A stretch of 22,593 nucleotides of DNA. Source: Alphaproteobacteria bacterium. GTDB lineage: Bacteria; Pseudomonadota; Alphaproteobacteria; Rickettsiales; JAFLCR01. How positions within the stretch are numbered: the stretch's first letter is position 1; every line of letters starts with the position of its first letter. Positions 7,852-15,255 of the stretch are shown piece after piece. The translations under genes and the position numbers were made by a program. The notes beneath the pieces were generated by a model. That model was not told the DNA's origin. It made no database searches and was given only the letters and a program-made list of their open reading frames with translations. The stretch is from positions 1 to 22,593 of the forward strand of contig JAFLCR010000009.1 in the NCBI GenBank assembly GCA_017302755.1, written 5' to 3'.

Positions 7852-8267
7852 GGCCGGAATGCGGATGGCGGCGCCTCGCCTTTCAGCAGGCGGCAGGCCA
7901 GCGTGCCTTTCACCAGGGCGCAGGTCTGGTCGGCATCGTAGAAACTGGCGAAGGGGCCGATATAGGCGATGACGCCGCCGCCCTGCCGGAACAGAGTGCA
8001 GCATAGACCCTTGCGGAGCGAGGGGGCTTTTGCCCGCACGTCCTGCCAGCGGGCGCGCGCCGCTTTCGCATCGGCGAAAAGGCCGAGTTCCAGATACCAG
8101 CGGTCAGAGGGCAGGCGGAAGGCAGGCGTCGCGCCGGGCAAAGCGGAGGGGGTGACGGCCATCTCCTCCGCCGGCGGCGCGAAACCGTGAGGGTCGGTTA
8201 CCGGCCCGGCGAACGCGGGCGCGGCCAGCAGGCACAGGGCAGCGGTTACGGTCAGGCGGCGCATCAT
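7848..8267 (-). CDS. Exported SPOR-like domain protein
   Basis: Small secreted or periplasmic protein. A Sec signal peptide ends near APAFA. A short Pro-rich linker is followed by a domain of about 75 residues whose pattern (WYLELGLFADAKAA ... VIAYIGPFASFYDADQTC) resembles SPOR peptidoglycan-binding repeats: aromatic and Leu strand, Phe, then a helix, then a second GPF strand. Several Cys are present (CCTLF, QTCAL, LACRL), which is unusual for SPOR domains and suggests a disulfide. Three in-frame starts are possible: GTG 8270, ATG 8267 and ATG 8264. The ATG at 8267 has GGAG five bases upstream. The stop overlaps the next gene as ATGA, so the two proteins are co-translated and may act together at the envelope. 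The SPOR assignment is moderate. Confidence 0.7.
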   Translation of the reverse strand: MMRRLTVTAALCLLAAPAFAGPVTDPHGFAPPAEEMAVTPSALPGATPAFRLPSDRWYLELGLFADAKAARARWQDVRAKAPSLRKGLCCTLFRQGGGVIAYIGPFASFYDADQTCALVKGTLACRLLKGEAPPSAFRP

Positions 8268-8289
8268 CACTTCTCCACGGCGTAAGGCT

Positions 8290-8306
8290 ACCCGGCCCGG
8301 CCGGGT
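8290..8306 (-). repeat. GC-rich stem-loop between aminotransferase and SPOR-like genes
   Basis: ACCCGGC (8290-8296) and GCCGGGT (8300-8306) are perfect inverted repeats with a 3-base loop in the 53-base gap. No T-run follows on the minus strand, so it is at best a partial terminator or an mRNA processing or stability element between the genes. Confidence 0.4.
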
Positions 8307-8320
8307 GTGGCAAGAGCCGT

Positions 8321-9796
8321 TCAGAGCCGCGCTATCTGCGGCGGGAACTCCACGCCCTTATCGCGCGCCACATCCATGACGGCCAACTCGAACCTGGCCA
8401 GAATCTCCCCGACTTCCTTCTCGGTGATATTCAGCGGCGGGGCAATACGCAGCGTCTTACCGTGCGTCACCTTGCTGAGCAGGCCGTTTTTCAGCAGCGC
8501 GTCGTTAAGTTCGTCGGCGGCAGCGAAGGCGGGATCAATTTCCACACCAATCAGCAACCCCTTGCCGCGCACGTCCTTGAAAACGCCGGGATAGCGTTCC
8601 CCCATCAGCTCCAGGCCCAGCTTCAACTTATGCCCCAGGCGGGCGGCGTTCTCGACATAGCCGTTCTCTGCCAGCAGTTCGAGCGTTTTGACGCCCGCCG
8701 CAGCCGCCAGCGGATTGCCGCCGTTGGTAGAGCCGTGCGAACCGGATTCCATCACCTGCATCACTTCCTCGTCAGCAATCACCGCCGAGGACGGCACGAA
8801 GCCGCCGCCCAGCCCTTTGCCAAGAATCACGGCGATATGCTTCCACAGATCGGGCCGCTCCTCGCGCGAGGGAAGCTCGTGGTGGATGGCCAGCATCTTG
8901 CCGGTGCGGCCAAGGCCGGTCTGGATCTCGTCGAAGATGACCATGATGTCTTCCTGCGCCGCCAGTTCGGCGAGCTGGTAGAGATAGCCGGGATCGGGCA
9001 CGTAGATGCCGCGCTCACCCTGGATCGGCTCCACGAGGAAGCCCGCCACGCGGTCGCGGTTCTTATGGGGCTTTCCATCCGCCCCGATATATTCCTGCTC
9101 GAGCAGCTCGTGCAGCGCCTCGGCATCGCCATAAGGCACGTGCAGCACATGGGCGCGCATGTCATCGTGCACATAGCCGATGCGTTTGTAGTCGTCGTAG
9201 TCCTCCTGCCCGGCCAGCGTCTTGATGCGGCTGGTGCGGCCGTGAAAATTGCCGTCCGCCACGATGATAACAGGATCTTCGATGCCTTTATGCTGCTTTG
9301 CCCAGGCGAAGGTCATCTGGATCGCGGTTTCGACTGCCTCCGCGCCGCCGCTGGAAGGCAGGACGCGGCCCGCCGCGCCGAAGCCGGTGACGTCGCAGAT
9401 GGCGCCCAGGAAGGGAGGGAGCGTTTCCGTGAAATACGCGCGCGAGGTGATGGAAAGCGTGATCATCTGCGCCGCGATGGCCGCCGCCACCTCCATGGCC
9501 GCACCGTCCTCGCCGCCAACGAAACCGAATGGACGCGTGGAATAGCCGGTAATGCAGTCGAGGTAACGGTTGCCCTCCACGTCCACCACATAGGCGCCGT
9601 CGCCGTAAGCGGCGACGATCGGTGTGGCGTGCGCGTAGTTAGGCGCGGAAACGCCGCGCTCTTCGGCGATGATTTCCGCCGCTGTCCTGCCTTCTGTCAT
9701 CATGGCTTCGATGGCTGGCAGCATGGCTTGTGCAAGCTGCTGCGCGCGCTGCCTGGCTATTTCGCGCGCTTCGGCGCCCGTTTGAAATGTGGTCAT
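8321..9796 (-). CDS. Class III aminotransferase, ornithine-aminotransferase-like
   Basis: PLP fold-type I enzyme, probably moving the delta-amino group of ornithine or a related omega-amine to 2-oxoglutarate and yielding a semialdehyde. Seen: PSSGGAEAVETA cofactor phosphate loop (147-158), NFHGRT (183-188), VEPIQGE with Glu256, DEIQTGLGRTG with Asp289, PLP Lys327 in GKGLGGG, and GSHGSTNGGNPL (352-363). THGKTLRIAPPL and VRGKGLLIGVE match ornithine aminotransferase closely. The 491 residues exceed the usual near 400: about 50 extra residues precede the core, with an insertion near 230-250. A good Shine-Dalgarno (GGGAGGATC) precedes the ATG. It is divergent from the aldehyde dehydrogenase, whose substrate could be its product. 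Other class III substrates (4-aminobutyrate, acetylornithine, diamines) are not excluded. Confidence 0.85.
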   Translation of the reverse strand: MTTFQTGAEAREIARQRAQQLAQAMLPAIEAMMTEGRTAAEIIAEERGVSAPNYAHATPIVAAYGDGAYVVDVEGNRYLDCITGYSTRPFGFVGGEDGAAMEVAAAIAAQMITLSITSRAYFTETLPPFLGAICDVTGFGAAGRVLPSSGGAEAVETAIQMTFAWAKQHKGIEDPVIIVADGNFHGRTSRIKTLAGQEDYDDYKRIGYVHDDMRAHVLHVPYGDAEALHELLEQEYIGADGKPHKNRDRVAGFLVEPIQGERGIYVPDPGYLYQLAELAAQEDIMVIFDEIQTGLGRTGKMLAIHHELPSREERPDLWKHIAVILGKGLGGGFVPSSAVIADEEVMQVMESGSHGSTNGGNPLAAAAGVKTLELLAENGYVENAARLGHKLKLGLELMGERYPGVFKDVRGKGLLIGVEIDPAFAAADELNDALLKNGLLSKVTHGKTLRIAPPLNITEKEVGEILARFELAVMDVARDKGVEFPPQIARL

Positions 9797-9823
9797 ATCT
9801 GATCCTCCCTCAGATTATTTTTG

Positions 9824-9861
9824 TTAACTGTCGGTTAATCATCTCGACGAACGCCTGTCAA
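9824..9861 (-). promoter_or_regulatory. Putative aminotransferase promoter overlapped by a dyad
   Basis: On the minus strand a perfect TTGACA (9861-9856) is followed after 16 bases by a weak -10, ATTAAC (9839-9834). The inverted repeat TTAAC-N5-GTTAA (9824-9838) covers this -10 and could be an operator. Placement is suggestive; the -10 matches only 3 of 6 positions. Confidence 0.35.
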
Positions 9862-9883
9862 TCGGTCTTTGCCGCAACGCACA

Positions 9884-9912
9884 TTGACTCGGGAAGGCTG
9901 GAGGTGGATACT
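9884..9912 (+). promoter_or_regulatory. Putative sigma-70 promoter for the aldehyde dehydrogenase operon
   Basis: TTGACT (9884-9889), a 17-base spacer and GATACT (9907-9912) match the consensus at 5/6 and 4/6. A start near 9919 gives a leader of about 33 bases before the ATG at 9952, with GGGAGCG as ribosome site. It lies back to back with the aminotransferase promoter. Confidence 0.5.
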
Positions 9913-9951
9913 TGGAATCCCTTTATTTCCGCCATTTCCGGGAGCGTTCCG

Positions 9952-11484
9952 ATGAGCAATAAGATATTCAGCGAAGTTACGGCCAAATTAGGCAGCAAAG
10001 TCAGCATCAAGAAGAAATATGACAACTTCATCGGCGGCAAGTTCGTGGCTCCGGTGAAAGGGCAGTATTTCGATAATATCTCCCCCGTCACCGGCCAGGT
10101 ATACTGCCAGGCGGCGCGCTCCACGGCTGAGGATATCGAGCTGGCGCTTGATGCCGCGCACAAGGCGAAGGACGCCTGGGGCAAAACCGCCGCCGCAGAA
10201 CGCGCGGCGCTGCTGAATAAAATCGCCGACAGGATGCAGGAGAACCTCGAGGTGCTGGCGCTCGTTGAATCGTTCGACAAGGGCAAGCCGATCCGCGAGG
10301 CGACGTTTGCCGACGTGCCGCTCGCCATCGACCATTTCCGCTATTTCGCGGCAGCCATCCGCATGCAGGAAGGCGGCATTTCGCAGATCGATGAAAATAC
10401 CACCGCCTATCATTTCCATGAGCCGCTCGGCGTCGTGGGGCAGATCATTCCCTGGAATTTCCCGCTGCTGATGATGGCGTGGAAGCTTGCTCCCGCGCTG
10501 GCCGCCGGCAATTGCGTGGTGATCAAGCCCGCCGAGCAGACGCCCGTGTCCGCCATGGTGATGATGGAGCTGATCGCCGATATTCTGCCCGAAGGCGTGC
10601 TGAACGTCGTCAACGGGTTCGGGATTGAAGCGGGCAAGCCGCTCGCGCAGAATCCACGCATCAACAAAATCGCGTTCACCGGCGAGACTTCCACCGGCAA
10701 GCTCATCATGAATTATGCGTCGGAGAACCTGATTCCCGTCACGCTGGAGCTTGGCGGCAAATCCCCCAATCTCTTCTTCGCCGATCTTTTTGATCGCGAC
10801 GATGAGTTGCTCGACAAGGCGATGGAAGGCTTCGCCATGTTCGCGCTGAACCAGGGCGAGTGCTGCACCTGCCCCAGCCGCGTACTGGTGCAGGAGTCGG
10901 TGTATGACAAATTCGTCGAGAAAGCCGTGGCGCGCGTGAAGAAGATGACCATCGGCAATCCGCTTGAGATGACGACGATGATTGGCGCGCAGGCGTCCGA
11001 AGAACAGATGAACAAAATTCTCGGCTATCTCGACATCGGCAAGAAGGAAGGCGCGAAAGTGCTGACCGGCGGCGAACGCTGCGTGCTCGAAGGCGACCTT
11101 AAGGGCGGGTATTACGTGCAGCCGACCGTCTTCGCGGGCAAAAACGCCATGCGGATTTTCCAGGAGGAAATCTTCGGCCCCGTCACCGCCATCACCACCT
11201 TCAAGACGCCGGAAGAAGCGCTGCAGATCGCCAATGCGAGCGAATACGGCCTCTCGGCGGCGGTGTGGACGCGCGATTACAATACCTCCTACCGCGTGGC
11301 GCGCGGGCTGCAAGCGGGGCGCGTGTGGACCAATGCCTATCATCTGTACCCCGCGCATGCGGCGTTCGGCGGATATAAGAAATCCGGCATCGGGCGTGAA
11401 ACGCATAAGATGATGCTGGAGCATTACCAGCATACGAAATGCGTGCTTTCGAGCTACAGCCCGAATGCGCTCGGCTTCTTCTAA
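9952..11484 (+). CDS. NAD-dependent aldehyde dehydrogenase, AcoD/ExaC-like
   Basis: Oxidises an aldehyde to the acid with NAD(P)+ in the cytosol. The 510-residue product has all the family signatures: PWNFP (167-171), the coenzyme segment FTGETSTGK (242-250), general base Glu266 in LELGGKSP and nucleophile Cys305 in NQGECCTCPSR. The NQGE-x-CTCPSR form and the ending LGFF are typical of the acetaldehyde dehydrogenase II (AcoD/ExaC) subgroup rather than betaine aldehyde or succinic semialdehyde enzymes. The ATG at 9952 was chosen for its GGGAGCG site and because the protein then begins like the family; the open frame extends upstream to 9730 through the regulatory gap. The next gene overlaps its last 20 bases. 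The true substrate may be the product of the divergent aminotransferase or an alcohol-derived aldehyde. Confidence 0.93.
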   Translation: MSNKIFSEVTAKLGSKVSIKKKYDNFIGGKFVAPVKGQYFDNISPVTGQVYCQAARSTAEDIELALDAAHKAKDAWGKTAAAERAALLNKIADRMQENLEVLALVESFDKGKPIREATFADVPLAIDHFRYFAAAIRMQEGGISQIDENTTAYHFHEPLGVVGQIIPWNFPLLMMAWKLAPALAAGNCVVIKPAEQTPVSAMVMMELIADILPEGVLNVVNGFGIEAGKPLAQNPRINKIAFTGETSTGKLIMNYASENLIPVTLELGGKSPNLFFADLFDRDDELLDKAMEGFAMFALNQGECCTCPSRVLVQESVYDKFVEKAVARVKKMTIGNPLEMTTMIGAQASEEQMNKILGYLDIGKKEGAKVLTGGERCVLEGDLKGGYYVQPTVFAGKNAMRIFQEEIFGPVTAITTFKTPEEALQIANASEYGLSAAVWTRDYNTSYRVARGLQAGRVWTNAYHLYPAHAAFGGYKKSGIGRETHKMMLEHYQHTKCVLSSYSPNALGFF

Positions 11485-12151
11485 GACCTCGGTGAAACCG
11501 CCTCTGGTTGCCCGGCTGCTGCGCGCAGCCGGGCTGCTTGGGGCATGCGCGGCGCTTTCGGCCTGGTCGATTTTCAGCAACGATCCTTCGCCTGCCTCCA
11601 TGCCGGAAGGATGGCCGCCTCAGATCGGCCAGGCTTATCCCGACATCGAGATGATCGACGCGGCAGGCGCCAGAAGAAAACTATCCGAATTCAAAGGCAA
11701 GGTGATTGTTCTGAAGCTGATCGGCATGTCTTGCCCTGCGTGCAACGCCTTTTCCGGCGCAAAGGAAAAAGGTGGCTATCACGGTGTAAAGCCGCAACCA
11801 GGGCTGGAATCCTTCGACGCTTATTTTTACCAGACCACCAAAGGCGCGTCGCTGAGCGACGGGCGCATCGCAGTGGTGAATCTGCTTCTTTACAATACCG
11901 ATATGAAGGCTCCGTCACCGGAAGAGGTAAAACAATGGACGGAACACTTCAAGCTGAATGAAAAATCGAACCACTACGTGTTCTCCGGCGGGGCAGTGCT
12001 GGCCACCAAGGAGAACATGGAGCTTATTCCAGGGTTTCAGCTGATCGATCCGTCTTTCGTGCTGCATAAAGACAGTAGTGGCCATCATCCGAAACAAGAT
12101 CTTTATAGGGATCTTTTTCCAGCCATCCCCGCACTGCTGAAAGGGAAATAG
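11465..12151 (+). CDS. Membrane-anchored thioredoxin-fold protein with CPAC motif
   Basis: Probable periplasmic thiol-disulfide protein of the TlpA/AhpC-TSA type. A hydrophobic stretch at about 18-36 (LLRAAGLLGACAALSAW) acts as signal anchor or signal peptide. The domain begins near IGQAYPDIEMID, continues through the strand KGKVIVLKL and carries the redox motif CPAC at 90-93. The region after the motif is longer and less standard than in thioredoxin (about 110 residues with KGGYHG and DPSFVLHK). The usual cis-Pro segment is not clearly recognisable. The ATG at 11465 overlaps the aldehyde dehydrogenase end by 20 bases; a GTG at 11492, just after that stop, is an alternative start. The next gene begins directly after its stop. 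It is probably one of three exported proteins made together. A copper-handling SCO-like role is possible, but the SCO CxxxC motif is absent. Confidence 0.75.
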   Translation: MRSASSKTSVKPPLVARLLRAAGLLGACAALSAWSIFSNDPSPASMPEGWPPQIGQAYPDIEMIDAAGARRKLSEFKGKVIVLKLIGMSCPACNAFSGAKEKGGYHGVKPQPGLESFDAYFYQTTKGASLSDGRIAVVNLLLYNTDMKAPSPEEVKQWTEHFKLNEKSNHYVFSGGAVLATKENMELIPGFQLIDPSFVLHKDSSGHHPKQDLYRDLFPAIPALLKGK

Positions 12152-12688
12152 ATGAGAATTGCCTGGGCTGTGGCGATAGTGATGGTGTTTACTCCCGCTC
12201 TGTCACGCGCAAACGAAGCAGCTTACGCGCAAGCCTTCGCCACGCTTCAGAAAACTTACACCCCCTACGACATGGACGCCGCCACCGCCAAGACAGCGGA
12301 AGAAAAGCGATTCCTTTCACTGCTGTTTCTGGAAGTCGCACGCGCGGCCACGTTGCGCGTGAAACTGCAGGAGGCGATGGAACAGGGGCGCAACGTGACG
12401 GACTGGGAATCTGCCTATGCGCAGATTCTGCATGCGATGCGCTCGCTGCAACCGCCGGAGAACCTCCGCGCCGTGCAGACGCTGATCGTGAAGGTCGTGG
12501 AGAAGCACGAGCAGATCTTCCTCACCTGGCGCAGCGAAGGCTGGAAAAAGCTTGATGTGGAAGACACCCGCGTGGGTGAAACGCATCACCAGCTGCTCGC
12601 CGCCTATACGATGCTGATCGGCATTTATCCGCAAGACAAGAACCAACGCGTGTTTTACGATCATCTCTGCACGCTGGATTTCATCTGA
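12152..12688 (+). CDS. Exported helical protein of unknown function, 178 aa
   Basis: Not recognised. A clear Sec signal peptide covers residues 1-20, with cleavage predicted after LSRA. The mature protein of about 158 residues looks almost wholly alpha-helical and amphipathic (AYAQAFATLQKTY, FLEVARAATLRVKLQEA, VQTLIVKVVEKHEQIF), with a single Cys near the C-terminus (HLCTLDFI). No catalytic motif or cofactor site stands out. It begins immediately after the stop of the CPAC protein and ends 12 bases before the start of the peroxiredoxin-like gene, whose Shine-Dalgarno follows its stop, so it is translated together with two thioredoxin-fold proteins. It could be a partner or substrate of that pair, for example a chaperone-like or metal-binding helical bundle, but nothing in the sequence proves this. 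Confidence 0.75.
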   Translation: MRIAWAVAIVMVFTPALSRANEAAYAQAFATLQKTYTPYDMDAATAKTAEEKRFLSLLFLEVARAATLRVKLQEAMEQGRNVTDWESAYAQILHAMRSLQPPENLRAVQTLIVKVVEKHEQIFLTWRSEGWKKLDVEDTRVGETHHQLLAAYTMLIGIYPQDKNQRVFYDHLCTLDFI

Positions 12689-12700
12689 CAAGGAGTGTTT

Positions 12701-13312
12701 ATGGCAGGGTTAAGGCGATTCGCTTTGATGATGGTGGCAGGTTTTTCCCCGGCTTTTTCTCAAGCCGCGCCCGTGGTGGGCGAAGCAGCGCCCGCATTCA
12801 ACGGTATCGATACTCACGGCAAGAAGGTGGCGCTTGCTGATTACAAAGGCAAAATCGTGGTGCTCGAATGGAGCAATCACGAATGCCCGTTCGTGCGGAA
12901 ATTCTATGAATCCGGCAAAATGCAGGAACTGCAGAAGACCTACACCGGCAAAGGCGCGGCGTGGATTACGGTCATTTCCTCCGCCGAAGGCAAGCAGGGC
13001 CATGTCGACGACGCAAAAGCCAACGCGCTGACCAAGGAACGTAGTGCCTCTCCCACCGCCGTGATCCGCGACCCTTCGGGTGAGATCGGCAAGCTTTACC
13101 GCGCCAGTGCCACGCCACACATGTTCGTGATCGATAAGAACGGCACGCTGGCCTATGCGGGCGCGATCGACAGCATCAAATCCTCCGATAAGGACGACAT
13201 CGCCAAGGCGGAGAATTACGTCGCTTCCGCGGTAGAAGCGCTGCTTGCGGGCAAGCCCGTCGCCACACCTGCGAGCGAGCCTTATGGCTGCTCCGTGAAA
13301 TATGGGAAATAA
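12701..13312 (+). CDS. Exported peroxiredoxin-like thioredoxin-family protein
   Basis: Periplasmic thioredoxin-fold protein of the PRX-like group. A signal peptide ends near FSQAA (about 22). The fold starts at VGEAAPAFNG and includes LADYKGKIVVLEWSN. A single active-site Cys62 is seen in HECPFVRKFY, followed by ATPHMFVIDKNG with the cis-Pro and a conserved C-terminal YGCSVKY (Cys197). The paired HECPFV and YGCSVKY motifs are characteristic of a widespread bacterial family whose role is poorly defined; Cys197 could resolve Cys62. The ATG at 12701 follows AAGGAG by five bases, which favours it over the GTG at 12695. It is preceded by two other exported proteins and followed two bases later by the acyl-CoA synthetase gene. 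Peroxidase activity is inferred, not shown. Confidence 0.87.
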   Translation: MAGLRRFALMMVAGFSPAFSQAAPVVGEAAPAFNGIDTHGKKVALADYKGKIVVLEWSNHECPFVRKFYESGKMQELQKTYTGKGAAWITVISSAEGKQGHVDDAKANALTKERSASPTAVIRDPSGEIGKLYRASATPHMFVIDKNGTLAYAGAIDSIKSSDKDDIAKAENYVASAVEALLAGKPVATPASEPYGCSVKYGK

Positions 13313-13314
13313 CT

Positions 13315-14991
13315 ATGTCGCTGGAAACCGAAACGCCGTGGGTGGATGGCCTCACTATCGGCGAGGTGCTGCGGCGCACGGCGAAAGAGCATGCCGGCAG
13401 CGACGCGCTGGTGTTCCCGCAACTCTCGCTTCGCTACAGCTGGAAGCAGTTTGACGACATCGTGGACGAAACGGCCAAGGGGTTGCTCGCCATCGGCATA
13501 AGGCGTGGGCATCATGTCGCGGTGTGGGGCACCAATGTGCCGGAATGGGCGATGCTGCAGCTTGCCACGGCGCGCATCGGCGCGGTGCTCGTCACCATCA
13601 ACCCCGCCTATCAGAGCGCCGAGCTGGAATACGTGCTGAAGCAGAGCGATAACGTCGCGCTGTTTCTGATCGAGCAGTTCAAGACGTCGAATTACCACGA
13701 CATCCTGAACCGCGTCTGCCCTGAGTTGGCGGGAAGCGTGCCGGGGAAGCTGGATTCGAAGGGGTTTCCCTGCCTCAAGGCCGTGGTGAACATGCGCGGA
13801 AATGCGAAAGCGGGCATGCTCTCATGGCAGGATGTGCTCATGGCGGGCGGCGCCGTGAGCGATGACGAATTTGCCCGTGCGCAGGAAGGCCTGAGCGCCT
13901 CGGACGCCATCAACATCCAATACACTTCCGGCACCACGGGGTTTCCGAAGGCGGCGACACTCACGCATCGCAATATCCTGATGAACGCCTATTATGTCAC
14001 GGGCTGCCAGAACATTACGCATCTGGACCGCATGTGCATTCCGGTGCCGTATTACCACTGCTTCGGTCTGGTCATGGGCACACTCGGCGCGGTGACGCGC
14101 GGGGCCGCGATGATCATTCCTGCGGAGTATTTTTCAGCTACGGCAACGCTGGATGCGATTGAGAAGGAGCGCGCCACAACGGTTTACGGCGTGCCGACGA
14201 TGTTCATCGCCATGCTGGAAGACCCCTCTTTTGCGACGCGGAATTTGAAATCGCTGCGCAGCGGCATCATGGCGGGAAGCCCCTGCCCCATCGAGGTGAT
14301 GCGCAAGGTGATCGACGTGATGGGCGTGAAGGAGGTCACGATTGCTTACGGGCTGACAGAAGCCGCGCCAGTAATCACGCAGACGCGTGTGGAAGACCCC
14401 ATCGAGCTGCGCGTGGAAACCGTCGGGCGGCCGCTGCCCGGCGTCGCGGTGCGGCTGGTGAATTCTGAAACCGGCGGCGCGGTGGAAGACGGCCATCCCG
14501 GCGAGTTGTGGGTGAAAAGCCACGGCGTGATGCTGGGGTATTATAAGAATCCCGAAGCCACCTCCTCCGCCATTGACAGCCAAGGATGGCTGCGCACGGG
14601 CGATCTCGCGACGCATCGTGGGAATGGGTATTACTCCATCACCGGCAGGCTCAAGGATATGGTGATTCGCGGGGGAGAGAATATTTACCCGCGCGAGATC
14701 GAAGAGCATCTCTTCACCCATCCGCATATCGAGCAGGCGGCAGTAGTGGGCCTGCCGGATAAGAAATACGGCGAGGAACTCTGCGCCTGGGTGTGCATCA
14801 AGGCCGGCGCGCCGATTACCGAGGACGATGTGAAAGCCCATTGCAAAGGCCAGCTCGCGCATTACAAAGTGCCGCGCTACGTCAAGTTCGTGGATTCGTT
14901 CCCGCAGACGGTGAGCGGGAAGATTCAGAAGTTCAAGATTCGCGAACAGATGATCGCGGAGCTTGGATTGAATGAAGAGAAAACAGCATAA
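13315..14991 (+). CDS. AMP-forming acyl-CoA synthetase
   Basis: Activates a carboxylic acid with ATP and CoA to an acyl-CoA through an acyl-adenylate. The 558 residues carry the ANL core motifs: YTSGTTGFPK (203-212), YGLTEAAP, the GELWVKSHGVMLGYYKNPE segment, the hinge GDLATHRGNGYYSITGRLKD, GGENIYPREIEE, and Lys536 in VSGKIQKFK, which makes the adenylate. The pattern fits medium- to long-chain fatty acyl synthetases (FadD/YngI-like) more than acetyl-CoA synthetase. The start is two bases after the preceding stop. The stop overlaps the next ATG (TAATG). An acyl-CoA dehydrogenase lies 264 bases downstream and 3-methylcrotonyl-CoA carboxylase further on, so the substrate may be a short, branched or fatty acid. 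The chain length cannot be read from sequence. Confidence 0.92.
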   Translation: MSLETETPWVDGLTIGEVLRRTAKEHAGSDALVFPQLSLRYSWKQFDDIVDETAKGLLAIGIRRGHHVAVWGTNVPEWAMLQLATARIGAVLVTINPAYQSAELEYVLKQSDNVALFLIEQFKTSNYHDILNRVCPELAGSVPGKLDSKGFPCLKAVVNMRGNAKAGMLSWQDVLMAGGAVSDDEFARAQEGLSASDAINIQYTSGTTGFPKAATLTHRNILMNAYYVTGCQNITHLDRMCIPVPYYHCFGLVMGTLGAVTRGAAMIIPAEYFSATATLDAIEKERATTVYGVPTMFIAMLEDPSFATRNLKSLRSGIMAGSPCPIEVMRKVIDVMGVKEVTIAYGLTEAAPVITQTRVEDPIELRVETVGRPLPGVAVRLVNSETGGAVEDGHPGELWVKSHGVMLGYYKNPEATSSAIDSQGWLRTGDLATHRGNGYYSITGRLKDMVIRGGENIYPREIEEHLFTHPHIEQAAVVGLPDKKYGEELCAWVCIKAGAPITEDDVKAHCKGQLAHYKVPRYVKFVDSFPQTVSGKIQKFKIREQMIAELGLNEEKTA

Positions 14992-15254
14992 TGGCGAGTC
15001 TATACGAAAAGGCATTCATTTTTTTTGGTTTGTCCTTCCTTATTTGCATGCTGTATGCGCTCCCAATCCAGATTCTTAAAAAAAGAGGCCAATACGAATA
15101 TCACAAAAGACGTTTGCTATTCATACGAGATCAACTGACCATTCTTCCTGAAATAGGCATTATTATTCTTTATATTGGTTATCCACTTTTTCTTCTTTGG
15201 AGCATGTGGACCATGAAGAACGATGCTAACTCTGACCACAAGGAAAACACCTAG
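14991..15254 (+). CDS. Small AT-rich two-helix membrane protein, 87 aa
   Basis: Not recognised. Two hydrophobic helices are visible, at about 7-29 (FIFFGLSFLICMLYALPIQI) and 52-72 (ILPEIGIIILYIGYPLFLLW). They are joined by a basic, Tyr-rich loop (KKRGQYEYHKRRLL) that by the positive-inside rule should face the cytoplasm. The tail is polar and acidic (NDANSDHKENT). Counting 15001-15240 gives about 37% GC against about 60% in the flanking genes, with matching A/T-ending codons, so it looks transferred. Its ATG shares a base with the acyl-CoA synthetase stop and its own stop lies one base before the dehydrogenase ATG, so it sits seamlessly in the operon and would be co-translated. The reading frame is intact. 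It could be expressed or simply a neutral insertion. Confidence 0.7.
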   Translation: MASLYEKAFIFFGLSFLICMLYALPIQILKKRGQYEYHKRRLLFIRDQLTILPEIGIIILYIGYPLFLLWSMWTMKNDANSDHKENT

Positions 15255-15255
15255 C

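Noticed and set aside
8462..9802. Long plus-strand open frame (446 codons) opposite the aminotransferase gene
   Set aside because: It is the antisense shadow of a gene with full catalytic motifs; the product is His/Arg-rich without any domain, as expected from GC-rich third-position bias.
9988..11601. Minus-strand open frame (537 codons) opposite the aldehyde dehydrogenase gene
   Set aside because: Antisense shadow of a well-supported enzyme; low-complexity His/Arg/Gly product and no ribosome site.
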